Origin: Chloracidobacterium sp.
GTDB taxonomy: Bacteria; Acidobacteriota; Blastocatellia; Pyrinomonadales; Pyrinomonadaceae
Direction: 5' to 3'
Length of the DNA: 64,000 nt
Assembly (NCBI GenBank): GCA_016716305.1
Contig: JADJWP010000002.1
Coordinates: forward strand, 558,001-622,000
Within the stretch, counting starts at the first letter, position 1. Each line of letters starts with the position of its first letter. Below, piece by piece: positions 15,423-24,021 of this stretch. Below the pieces are notes generated by a model. That model ran no database searches and had not been told where the DNA came from. It worked only from the letters and a program-made list of their open reading frames with translations. Position numbers and translations under genes: made by a program.

Positions 15423-18308
15423 TTGGCGGGTAAGTCGGATGAATTCAAGGTCGCGGTGCAGTTCTTTGATCAGCTAGGCCGGGTGCGGCTTGCTAAGACG
15501 CTTGAGGACGCCACGACCCAATCGGCCACGAACGAGACGGACGGCATCAAGGTCCAAACGCGGTACAAGACGGTTGCGGGTTATACGTATCAGTTATCGT
15601 CGAACCCGTACCGGGCCGCGACCGCCGTAACAGAGACCGACCCGACAATGGGCTGGACGCTCTCGACCGCCTGGAGCAGCGGAAGACGCTCGGAGGTCGA
15701 AACATTCTCCGGCTCCGCTCTGCCGGTCGCCTTCGGCGGCTCGAACCAAAACTCCACCGGCATCGCCCGCACCGACATTGACGCCAACCGCACGCTGGTC
15801 ACCGATCAGGCCGGGAAGAGCCGGATCAGTAAGACGAATGCGCTTGGGCAATTGGAAGAGGTCTGGGAAATACTCGCGGCTAGCGAGCCGGGTTCGGAGA
15901 GCGTCGCGTTCCCGAACGCGACGGTCGCCCATGGCTTCAGGACCGTCTATGGCTATGACACGCTCAATAACCTGACGACCGTATCCCAAGGGGTTCAGAC
16001 GCGGACCTTCAGCTACAGCAGCCTCTCGCGTCTGCTTTCGGCGGCGAATCCGGAATCGGGGACGATCGGTTACGAATATGATCCAAACGGCAATTTGACC
16101 GAGAAGACGGACGCGAGAAGTATTGTAACTACATACACTTACGACGAGCTGAACCGCGTAACGGCCCGAGATTACTCCGATACGACGCCCGATGTCGATT
16201 ACACCTACGGCACGAGTGCTCCGAAAGTTGGTAAACTGGTGAAAGTGGAATCGAGCGTTTCGACAACCGAATACACGGGGTTTGACATCTTAGGACGTGT
16301 GACGGCCCACAAACAGACGACGGATGGACAGAGCTACACGACCGGTTATGTTTACAACCTGAGCGGAGCTTTGATCGAGCAGACGTATCCATCGGGGCGG
16401 GTGGTGAAGAACGTGTTGGACAATAACGGTGATCTGAGCCTTGTCCAGAGCAAGAAGAATTCCGCCTACGGGTTTTTCACCTACGCGAACTCGTTCACTT
16501 ATAATCCGGCCGGTGCCGTGACGAGCATGCAACTGGGCAATGGAAGATGGGAATCTACGCAATTTAATTCAAGATTGCAGCCCACGCAGATCGCACTCGG
16601 TGTAACGCAGGGAGCGACGAACTTGCTCGATCTGGATTATTCGTACGGCACGACGGCGAATAACGGGAATTTGTTGTCGCAGACGATCACGGTTCCGACG
16701 GTGGGAACAAATACAGGCTTTTCGGCGGTGCAAACCTACAACTACGACAGCCTGAATCGTCTGAAGGACGCAACCGAGATGCTGACGCCGACCGGTGGTT
16801 CGGCAACACAGTCGTGGAAGCAGACGTTCGTATTTGACCGCTACGGAAACCGGAACTTTGACGAAGCGAACACCGCTTTCGCGGGCTTCGATAAGCTCTG
16901 CAACAATAATACGGAGTTATGTGCTGATCTCAGAAAGCGGCTGAATCCTTCGATCAACACATCTAACAACCGACTTAGCACTAGCGACGATTACGACTTC
17001 GACGCGAGCGGGAACACTACTTCCGACCCGGACGACAGGATGTTTATCTACGACGCTGAGAATAAGCAAGTGGAGGTCAAGGACTCGCTAAATGCCACTA
17101 TTGGCCAGTATTTTTATGACGGAGATGGCCGTAGGGTGAAGAAGGTTGTGCCCGGTGGAGAGACTACGATATTCGTTTACGACGCCGGATCGAAGCTGAT
17201 CGGGGAATACTCGACGGTCGTTCAAACCGGGAGCAACGCGAAGACGGTCTATACAACGAACGATCATCTGGGCAGCCCTCGAATAAACACAGACGGCACC
17301 GGCCAGGTCATCTCCCGCCACGACTACCACCCCTTCGGCGAGGAGATAGCCCGCACCGGCTACGGCTCCGACACCATCCGCAAACAGTTCACCGGCTATG
17401 AGAGAGACGGCGAGACCGGTCTGGATTTCGCTCAAGCTCGGTATCAAGCCTCAGTTCACGGGCGATTTACAACGGCGGACCCCTACATAATCCAATTCGA
17501 GATGAAGCGCGGAGACGATGCAGAAGAACGATCTGAGATGCTGCTTGAGTACTTGTCCGAGCCGCGAAATCACAATCGATATGTGTACGCGTTGAACAAT
17601 CCAGTCAGGCATACAGATCCAAGTGGCATGCGTCCTCCAAACTATTGGGAACAGATGGCGCTGAACAAGCTCGATGAGTGGATTGCTGGGGCGACGAAGG
17701 CTGGCAATAAGGACCTTGCTACTGCTCTAACCAATGCCAAGGCGGAGATTGGCGCAATCATCGACAAATTAGGCAAAAAACAAAACAGTGTCGCGGTGGG
17801 CATCGCAGTCTATGCGATCCTGAGCGTTGGCACAGACGAGGGTAACAAATATGCCGACAGTACTGTTCTCGCAGCCCCCGGTCATACCTACGGGGCGGGC
17901 GAGAACAAATGCAATGTATTTGTGGCGATGGCACACATAAACGGAGGAGGAATACGACCCGGAAACTATCCATCGTTCGGCGGAAAATTTCCGGTGGCGA
18001 ATTGGCTTGGCGATATCCGAGATTCCATGAAGCTCAAGAATCTGCCTGTACACTATGGAGCGGCCGGCGTGGGCGACGCGGTAGCTTGGCGAAATACTGA
18101 TCCTAATCAACCAGGGCACAGCGGAGTATCAATTGGGGGTGGTGCGATGATTTACGCCGGTGGCTCGGGAGGAGGTCGTCCTAAAGTTGATACCATAAAT
18201 AATATGAATCGTCACATGAATACCGAGGGGACTCGTGTACTCGGAATCACGATCATAGGACCGAGGCATGAACCGGGAGTTATCCGACGTTTTAATGGGA
18301 AACCGTAG
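15423..18308 (+). CDS. Rhs cassette 4: long core with NlpC/P60- or CHAP-like tip
   Basis: Rhs similarity begins at once with VAVQFFDQLGRVRLAKTLED, equal to main-gene core near 6655; there is no signal peptide or N-terminal body, and the only start is a poor TTG. About 730 residues of YD core end at NNPVRHTDPSG (17616-17627). The tip has a helical first part, then NKCNVFVAMAHINGGG with a Cys (codon 17910-17912), then GDAVAWRN and PGHSGVSIGGGAMIYAG with a His (codon 18117-18119). A Cys near a helix start, later followed by GHSGV, is the papain-like pattern of NlpC/P60 and CHAP wall peptidases or amidases. Core DNA is shared with cassette 6. Confidence 0.85.
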   Translation: MAGKSDEFKVAVQFFDQLGRVRLAKTLEDATTQSATNETDGIKVQTRYKTVAGYTYQLSSNPYRAATAVTETDPTMGWTLSTAWSSGRRSEVETFSGSALPVAFGGSNQNSTGIARTDIDANRTLVTDQAGKSRISKTNALGQLEEVWEILAASEPGSESVAFPNATVAHGFRTVYGYDTLNNLTTVSQGVQTRTFSYSSLSRLLSAANPESGTIGYEYDPNGNLTEKTDARSIVTTYTYDELNRVTARDYSDTTPDVDYTYGTSAPKVGKLVKVESSVSTTEYTGFDILGRVTAHKQTTDGQSYTTGYVYNLSGALIEQTYPSGRVVKNVLDNNGDLSLVQSKKNSAYGFFTYANSFTYNPAGAVTSMQLGNGRWESTQFNSRLQPTQIALGVTQGATNLLDLDYSYGTTANNGNLLSQTITVPTVGTNTGFSAVQTYNYDSLNRLKDATEMLTPTGGSATQSWKQTFVFDRYGNRNFDEANTAFAGFDKLCNNNTELCADLRKRLNPSINTSNNRLSTSDDYDFDASGNTTSDPDDRMFIYDAENKQVEVKDSLNATIGQYFYDGDGRRVKKVVPGGETTIFVYDAGSKLIGEYSTVVQTGSNAKTVYTTNDHLGSPRINTDGTGQVISRHDYHPFGEEIARTGYGSDTIRKQFTGYERDGETGLDFAQARYQASVHGRFTTADPYIIQFEMKRGDDAEERSEMLLEYLSEPRNHNRYVYALNNPVRHTDPSGMRPPNYWEQMALNKLDEWIAGATKAGNKDLATALTNAKAEIGAIIDKLGKKQNSVAVGIAVYAILSVGTDEGNKYADSTVLAAPGHTYGAGENKCNVFVAMAHINGGGIRPGNYPSFGGKFPVANWLGDIRDSMKLKNLPVHYGAAGVGDAVAWRNTDPNQPGHSGVSIGGGAMIYAGGSGGGRPKVDTINNMNRHMNTEGTRVLGITIIGPRHEPGVIRRFNGKP
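15543..17144 (+). repeat. direct repeat B, copy 1 (cassette 4)
   Basis: About 1.6 kb of core matches 21333-22934 at a constant offset of 5,790. Identity is uneven: 16119-16323 and 16861-17144 appear identical to their partners, while 16324 to about 16690 is clearly divergent. Similarity ends at GTGAAGAAG in both copies. Confidence 0.85.
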
Positions 18309-18332
18309 TTATTTGGGAATGGAGATAGAAGT

Positions 18333-18875
18333 ATGAATTCTTGTCTACGGTCGATTCTAGTCTTAGTTGGCGGCTTCATGCTTTTCGGAGTTCAATCATG
18401 CGATCAGTATCTCCGAAGTGGAGGGGCTCGGCCTCAACAGAAATGCGAGGCGAAATGGTACACGGACGATTCTCGGGATTCCTCTTGTTATGGACTCCAA
18501 AAGGAGTTGACTGAATCCGTCGTTCGAGGCGAACTTCAGAGCGTGGTGAGCGTCATCGAAAGCGGAGCTAATGTTAACGGCGGATTTGATCAAAGTATTC
18601 CGGTGCTCGAAGTAGCTGCCTCCTTCGGAAAAACAGAGGTTGTAAGACTATTGATCGAACGCGGTGCTGACGTCAATCGCACACGCTCCTTCGGCCAAAC
18701 CGCCCTGAAGGCAGCAGTTATTGGTCAGCATCCTAAAACCACAGAGGCATTGATCGAGAAAGGAGCAGATGTTTGTGAGAAAACCGAGGGGAGCGCATTA
18801 CAATACGCTGTCGAAGTAGAAAACGGCGACTTAATAGCGATTCTAGAGGGATCCGGTGCAAAAAGTTGCCCGTGA
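18333..18875 (+). CDS. ankyrin-repeat lipoprotein, candidate immunity protein for tip 4
   Basis: 180 residues. A signal peptide ends at VQSC (Cys23), a passable lipobox, preceding a Cys-containing spacer. From about residue 60 there are about four ankyrin repeats (VVSVIESGANVNGG, EVVRLLIERGADVN, TTEALIEKGADVCE, LIAILEGSGAKSC). GGAG lies upstream of ATG 18333, 24 bases after the toxin stop. Ankyrin repeats bind proteins, and a periplasmic anchor matches a wall-degrading toxin, so immunity is the best guess. The gene end abuts the next cassette. Confidence 0.8.
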   Translation: MNSCLRSILVLVGGFMLFGVQSCDQYLRSGGARPQQKCEAKWYTDDSRDSSCYGLQKELTESVVRGELQSVVSVIESGANVNGGFDQSIPVLEVAASFGKTEVVRLLIERGADVNRTRSFGQTALKAAVIGQHPKTTEALIEKGADVCEKTEGSALQYAVEVENGDLIAILEGSGAKSCP

Positions 18876-20580
18876 GTTCGCCATAACGCGGATGAGAAAG
18901 GAACGGCCAGTGGGAGAACACGGTGTTCAACTCCCGTCTGCAGCCGACGAACATCGGTCTTGGGAATGGTGTGAACTCGCAGAATCTGCTGAAACTGCAA
19001 TACGGTTACGGACCACCGCAAACAACGGGAACGTGCTGAGCCAGACGATCACTGTTCCGGGAGTTGCAAATCCGTACGTTCAGCAGTACACCTACGACGA
19101 GCTGAATCGGCTGAAGATCGCCGAGGAGACGCAGAACTCGACGCAGACCTGGAAGCAGACATTCACCTTCGACCGCTACGGCAACCGCAACTTCGACGAG
19201 GTAGAAACAACGACGTTGCCGAAAAGCTGCATGGACGGGAGCAATCCTGTTATGTGTGCCGCTGATCGAAAGATCTATAACCCGTCCGTCAATCAAAACA
19301 ACAACCGGCTAAACGCCAGCGAAGATTATTCTTACGATTCGAGCGGAAACACTACAAACGATCCGCAAGGAAGAATCTTCAAGTACGACGGCGAGAATAA
19401 GCAGTACGAAGTCCGGGATTCCCAGAACAACGTTATCGGCCTGTATTTCTTCGACGGAAACGGAAAGCGTATCAAAAAGATTGTCCCTTCAACCGAAGAA
19501 GTAACTGTTTTCGTTTACGATTCAACCGGGAAACTCTCTGCGGAATATTCGACGAGGCTATCACAAGACCCGAAGGTCAGTTTTACAACATCGGATCATC
19601 TCGGCAGCCCGAGAATAAAGACCGACGAGAATCGATCTGTGATCTCAAGGAATGATTACCATCCTTACGGTGAACAAGTCTATACGACTCAGAGAATTCA
19701 AGCGCTGGGCTATAAGCCGGATGACATTCGTCGTCGATTTACAACCTATGATAGAGACCATGAGACAGAGTTGGATTTTGCGCAAGCACGGATGTATTCC
19801 AATACATTAGGTCGTTTTACTCAGGTAGACCCGATTAGTATTGACAGAGATCGCCTGATCAACCCTCAAAGAATCGGTCTTTACGTTTTTGTGCGTAACA
19901 GCCCCCTTGTTCTGACTGATCCAACCGGTAAAGATATCTATCTTGAGAATGACACTAAAGAAGGACGACGCAAAGCCCTGCTTAGCGCAACAGCAACATT
20001 GAAGGATAGTGAAAAGAGGAACGTAGGCATCAGGGAAAATGCCGACGGGAAGTTCGAACTTTATCTGAAAGATCCTTCTAAAGTTGACGTGCAAAAAGCT
20101 TCAGTCGGATACAAGTTCCTTGCGGGAAGAATAGCCGACAGTAATCTGAAAATTGGATTCACATTGTTAGAGAAAGGGAAAAGCATGACTGGAACAGATG
20201 GGGATACTTATTCTCAAAGAGATTTGGCTCAGGGCGCTGCTGGTGTAACCATCAGTTCAGGAAATGGAAATATTCAGGTAATTGTTGCAGAAGGCGGCGG
20301 TGCGAATGGCGTCAGGGGCCTTACAAAATCGGGAAAAGATGTTCCAATCGCCTTTCCCGAAGCGATAGTTACTGCCCATGAACTATTCGCAGAAACTCAA
20401 AAGTATGTCAAAGGTTGGGAACGATTCCAAAAACAAGATGACGCTTCGCGTAAGGCCGACAGTCAGCTCGTAATTGGCATTGAGAACATGATTCGTGAGT
20501 CGCAGGGGCTTCCACTGCGAAGTGGAAAAGATCATGGTGCAACGCTCGAATTCGAGGTTACGGTTCAACCTGAAGAGTAA
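18856..20580 (+). CDS. Rhs cassette 5: core fragment with degenerate metallopeptidase-like tip
   Basis: Rhs similarity starts near 18899 (NG.WENTVFNSRLQ, another frame) and enters this frame at about 19011 (TTANNGNVLSQTITVPG). One A seems to be missing there (GGACC where relatives imply GGAACC). The first 52 codons of this frame are therefore not meaningful. The core runs through TFDRYGNRNFDEVE to DPTG (19918-19929). The 217-residue tip is related in layout to tip 6 (DIYLEN..., KD..., then an H-E motif). It reads VTAHELFAETQKY, so the second zinc His of HExxH is Ala (codon 20389-20391). A later IENMIRESQGLPLR resembles M91-like peptidase ends. It may be inactive or altered in metal binding. 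Confidence 0.8.
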   Translation: MQKVAREFAITRMRKERPVGEHGVQLPSAADEHRSWEWCELAESAETAIRLRTTANNGNVLSQTITVPGVANPYVQQYTYDELNRLKIAEETQNSTQTWKQTFTFDRYGNRNFDEVETTTLPKSCMDGSNPVMCAADRKIYNPSVNQNNNRLNASEDYSYDSSGNTTNDPQGRIFKYDGENKQYEVRDSQNNVIGLYFFDGNGKRIKKIVPSTEEVTVFVYDSTGKLSAEYSTRLSQDPKVSFTTSDHLGSPRIKTDENRSVISRNDYHPYGEQVYTTQRIQALGYKPDDIRRRFTTYDRDHETELDFAQARMYSNTLGRFTQVDPISIDRDRLINPQRIGLYVFVRNSPLVLTDPTGKDIYLENDTKEGRRKALLSATATLKDSEKRNVGIRENADGKFELYLKDPSKVDVQKASVGYKFLAGRIADSNLKIGFTLLEKGKSMTGTDGDTYSQRDLAQGAAGVTISSGNGNIQVIVAEGGGANGVRGLTKSGKDVPIAFPEAIVTAHELFAETQKYVKGWERFQKQDDASRKADSQLVIGIENMIRESQGLPLRSGKDHGATLEFEVTVQPEE

Positions 20581-20593
20581 GAGGAGTAAATTA

Positions 20594-21100
20594 ATGAAAT
20601 TCAAAGTTATCCTAGTGGTCGCAATCGTTTGTGCGTCGTGTTTTTCACAATCAAATCGAATGGAAAAACCAAATGAAATTACTAGGATCGAGTCGAAGGC
20701 CGATCAGGAGAAAAATGGGTGTGATTTTTCTGCCTTTAAGCCTTTTCAAGTGTCTCATTTCGTTCGTTCTAACCTCAAAGTGAGCTTTGTTCCTGAATAT
20801 CCACAAAGTGCTATTCAACGAAACGCTCATGGAATTGTCAGTGTCAAAATCCTCGTTGATCGGGAAGGCTCAGTTGTGAGGGCCTGCTCATTAGACGGCG
20901 ATGAGGACCTAGCAATAGCTGCGGAAGCTGCCGCTCTTAAATGGAGGTTCAAGCGGAAAGTTGTTCCCGGTCGGGAGTCATTTGTGGAGGCCGGTATAAC
21001 GTTTCGTTTTGTGCTACATAAGACAGATCTAGGTGTTGAAAACTCGGATGAGACGATCGTGTATGCCAGATCGATTGATAGTGATACATCTAAACAGTAA
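20594..21100 (+). CDS. exported TonB-C-like protein, candidate immunity protein for tip 5
   Basis: 168 residues from ATG 20594, chosen because GAGGAG lies just upstream. A signal peptide with Cys16 (VCASC) makes it exported and possibly a lipoprotein. Residues about 65-140 show the TonB C-terminal pattern: PEYPQSAIQRNAHGIVSVKI, then VDREGSVVRACSLDG, then AAEAAALKWRFKRKV. It is not a normal TonB, since it lacks the membrane anchor and Pro-rich arm. It lies 13 bases after toxin 5, where its counterparts sit in the other cassettes. Immunity is inferred from position alone. Confidence 0.75.
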   Translation: MKFKVILVVAIVCASCFSQSNRMEKPNEITRIESKADQEKNGCDFSAFKPFQVSHFVRSNLKVSFVPEYPQSAIQRNAHGIVSVKILVDREGSVVRACSLDGDEDLAIAAEAAALKWRFKRKVVPGRESFVEAGITFRFVLHKTDLGVENSDETIVYARSIDSDTSKQ

Positions 21101-21101
21101 T

Positions 21102-21118
21102 TGGTTTAGCATAAACCA
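21102..21118 (+). terminator. small hairpin after immunity gene 5
   Basis: TGGTTTA and TAAACCA flank a 3-base loop directly after the stop codon. There is no strong T run, so termination is weak at best. It is directly followed by a GTCAGGTCTGCGA motif that resembles one near 25163. Confidence 0.3.
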
Positions 21119-21272
21119 GTGTCAGGTCTGCGAGATTTGTAATGTATAACTTTTCGACTTGAGGTCTTGAGTCGGCGAGTTTTCTGTCTGATTAGAGTTT
21201 TAGCCGGGCGGCGTTGCATCAGCAGCTGACGGGCGGAGGGTCGCGGTTCAGCATTACGACCAACTGGGAAGA

Positions 21273-24020
21273 GTGCGCCTTTCTCGGTCGATCGAGAACA
21301 TTGCAACCGAAGACCCAACCAACGAACAGCACGGCATCAAGGTCCAGACGCGGTACAAGACGGTTGCGGGTTATACGTATCAGTTATCGTCGAACCCGTA
21401 CCGGGCCGCGACCGCCGTAACAGAGACCGACCCGACAATGGGCTGGACGCTCTCGACCGCCTGGAGCACTGGCCGCCGCTCGGAGGTCGAAACATTCTCT
21501 GGCTCCGCTCTGCCGGTCGCCTTCGGCGGCTCGAACCAAAACTCCACCGGCATCGTCCGCACAGACATCGACGCAAACCGCACGCTCGTCACCGATCAGG
21601 CCGGGAAGCGCCGGATCAGTAAGACAAATGCGCTTGGGCAGTTGAAAGAGGTCTGGGAAATACTCGCGGCTAGCGAAACTGGTTCGGAGAGCGTCGCGTT
21701 CCCGAACACGACGGTCGCCCATGGCTTCAAGACCGCCTATGGCTACGACACGCTTAATAACCTGACGACCGTATCCCAAGGGGTTCAGACGCGGACCTTC
21801 AGCTACAGCAGCCTCTCGCGCCTTCTTTCGGCGGCGAATCCGGAATCGGGGACGATCGGTTACGAATATGATCCAAACGGCAATTTGACCGAGAAGACGG
21901 ACGCACGAAGTATTGTAACTACATACACTTACGACGAGCTGAACCGCGTAACGGCCCGAGATTACTCCGATACGACGCCCGATGTCGATTACACCTACGG
22001 CACGAGTGCTCCGAAAGTTGGTAAACTGGTGAAAGTGGAATCGAGCGTTTCGACAACCGAATACACGGGGTTTGACATCTTAGGACGTGTGACGGCCCAC
22101 AAACAGACGACGGACGGCGAGGAATATGAAACCGGATACGCCTATAATTTATCGGGGGCGATGGTCGAGCAGACTTATCCATCTGGCCGCGTGGTGAAGA
22201 ATGTGATCGATAACAACGGCGACCTTGCGATGGTCCAGAGCCGGAAGTCTGCGAACCACGGCTTCTTCGACTACGCCGGATCGTTCTCGTATAACGCCGC
22301 TGGCGCTGTCACGTCAATGCAGCTTGGGAACGGCCGATGGGAATCGACGGTGTTCAACTCACGCCTGCAACCGACGCAGATCGGGCTTGGTGTGACACCG
22401 AACGCCACCAACCTCCTGAAGCTCGATTACAGCTACGGCACGACCGCGAACAACGGGAACGTCCTGAGTCAGACGATCACGGTGCCGACGGTGGGAATAA
22501 ATACAGGCTTTTCGGCGGTGCAAACCTACAATTACGACAGCCTGAATCGGTTGAAGGACGCGACCGAGATGCTGACGCCGCACGGAGGTTCGCAGTCACA
22601 ATCGTGGAAGCAGACATTCACCTTTGACCGCTACGGCAACCGGAACTTTGACGAAGCGAACACCGCTTTCGCGGGCTTCGATAAGCTCTGCAACAATAAT
22701 ACGGAGTTATGTGCTGATCTCAGAAAGCGGCTGAATCCTTCGATCAACACATCTAACAACCGACTTAGCACTAGCGACGATTACGACTTCGACGCGAGCG
22801 GGAACACTACTTCCGACCCGGACGACAGGATGTTTATCTACGACGCTGAGAATAAGCAAGTGGAGGTCAAGGACTCGCTAAATGCCACTATTGGCCAGTA
22901 TTTTTATGACGGAGATGGCCGTAGGGTGAAGAAGTACGTTCCCTCGACCGGCGAGGTGACGGTGTTTGTCTATGACGCTGGCGGAAAACTTGTGGCGGAA
23001 TATTCGACCATCGTCGCCTCAACCAACGACGCCACGGTCGCCTACCTAACCAACGACCACCTCAGCAGCCCAAGGATCACGACCGACCAATTCGGCCAGA
23101 TCGCCTCCCGCCGCGACTTCATGCCCTACGGCGAAGAAATCGCCCGCACCGGCTACGGCTCCGACAACGTCCGCCAGAAATTCACCACCTACGAACGCGA
23201 TGGTGAAACTGATCTGGATTATGCAAAGAACCGTCAAACCGATTTCAGCCTAGGCAGATTTACCTCTCCTGATCCCTACAAAATCGTTGCTGAAGTGAAG
23301 GTCGAACGGAACAAAGAAAAAGCCGATGAAATGCTTAGAGCATATATTTCTCATCCTCAAAAATGGAACCAATACCCCTATACAATAAATAATCCGTTGA
23401 GATACACAGATCCAACGGGTGAGGAAATTTGGTTACGAGGAACGAAGGAAGAGATAGCGGAAGCACTCAAGCTATTGAAGGAAATACTAGGCAATGAGAG
23501 ATTTGAATATGTTAACCAACTGGACCATAACGGCGACGATGGGTACGCCTTGGTTCTAAATATCGACCCCAAAAATGTCGAGGCCTTTTCGAAGATAGGC
23601 GACGACATACACAATAGGACGCTCAGCGAAGGAATGGCTGAGATTCTATCAAGTTCGAGTGTCTTGGAGGTAAGGATGGATGGTAACTTTGTCGATAAGG
23701 AGGGTAACCTTGTTGATGTTGACGCTCCCGAAAGAACCAATTTAGATTCCGGATATGTCAATTACTCTTGGAGCATCATTAGGCGTGGGCAAGCTGTAGT
23801 TGGCCCCGGCGCCGTAGAGAAGGCGAACTCAGAAAGAACCCTCGGTGAAAGAACGCGGTTGTCTACAGATGGCCGACCTTTGCAATTCACGAAAGCAATG
23901 ATCTTAGCTCATGAAATCGGCCACCACTGGAGGAAACGCGGAGGTGGCGATGGTGCGGTCGCCTTCGAAAACGCGGTTAGGTCGAGGAATAGTCAGAGAC
24001 TAAGGTTGGCTGAACAATAG
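21273..24020 (+). CDS. Rhs cassette 6: long core with HEIGH metallopeptidase tip
   Basis: The frame is open and Rhs-like from about 21240 (VAVQHYDQLGRVRLSRSIEN), upstream of the GTG at 21273. As in cassette 4, the N-terminal half is absent. About 710 residues of core follow, ending at NNPLRYTDPTG (23409-23420). The 199-residue tip begins EEIWLRGTKEEIAEAL and ends with AMILAHEIGHHWRKRG, a canonical HExxH zinc site (23910-23924), then FENAVRSRN, where a third ligand may lie. It looks like the M91-like peptidases found at Rhs C-termini. The last base of the stop is one base from the next start. Confidence 0.87.
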   Translation: MRLSRSIENIATEDPTNEQHGIKVQTRYKTVAGYTYQLSSNPYRAATAVTETDPTMGWTLSTAWSTGRRSEVETFSGSALPVAFGGSNQNSTGIVRTDIDANRTLVTDQAGKRRISKTNALGQLKEVWEILAASETGSESVAFPNTTVAHGFKTAYGYDTLNNLTTVSQGVQTRTFSYSSLSRLLSAANPESGTIGYEYDPNGNLTEKTDARSIVTTYTYDELNRVTARDYSDTTPDVDYTYGTSAPKVGKLVKVESSVSTTEYTGFDILGRVTAHKQTTDGEEYETGYAYNLSGAMVEQTYPSGRVVKNVIDNNGDLAMVQSRKSANHGFFDYAGSFSYNAAGAVTSMQLGNGRWESTVFNSRLQPTQIGLGVTPNATNLLKLDYSYGTTANNGNVLSQTITVPTVGINTGFSAVQTYNYDSLNRLKDATEMLTPHGGSQSQSWKQTFTFDRYGNRNFDEANTAFAGFDKLCNNNTELCADLRKRLNPSINTSNNRLSTSDDYDFDASGNTTSDPDDRMFIYDAENKQVEVKDSLNATIGQYFYDGDGRRVKKYVPSTGEVTVFVYDAGGKLVAEYSTIVASTNDATVAYLTNDHLSSPRITTDQFGQIASRRDFMPYGEEIARTGYGSDNVRQKFTTYERDGETDLDYAKNRQTDFSLGRFTSPDPYKIVAEVKVERNKEKADEMLRAYISHPQKWNQYPYTINNPLRYTDPTGEEIWLRGTKEEIAEALKLLKEILGNERFEYVNQLDHNGDDGYALVLNIDPKNVEAFSKIGDDIHNRTLSEGMAEILSSSSVLEVRMDGNFVDKEGNLVDVDAPERTNLDSGYVNYSWSIIRRGQAVVGPGAVEKANSERTLGERTRLSTDGRPLQFTKAMILAHEIGHHWRKRGGGDGAVAFENAVRSRNSQRLRLAEQ
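21333..22934 (+). repeat. direct repeat B, copy 2 (cassette 6)
   Basis: Partner of 15543-17144. The identical blocks here are 21909-22113 and 22651-22934, and the divergent block is 22114 to about 22480. The divergent block differs mainly in synonymous or conservative ways (the same YD motifs), as expected from exchange with a third copy. Confidence 0.85.
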
Positions 24021-24021
24021 A

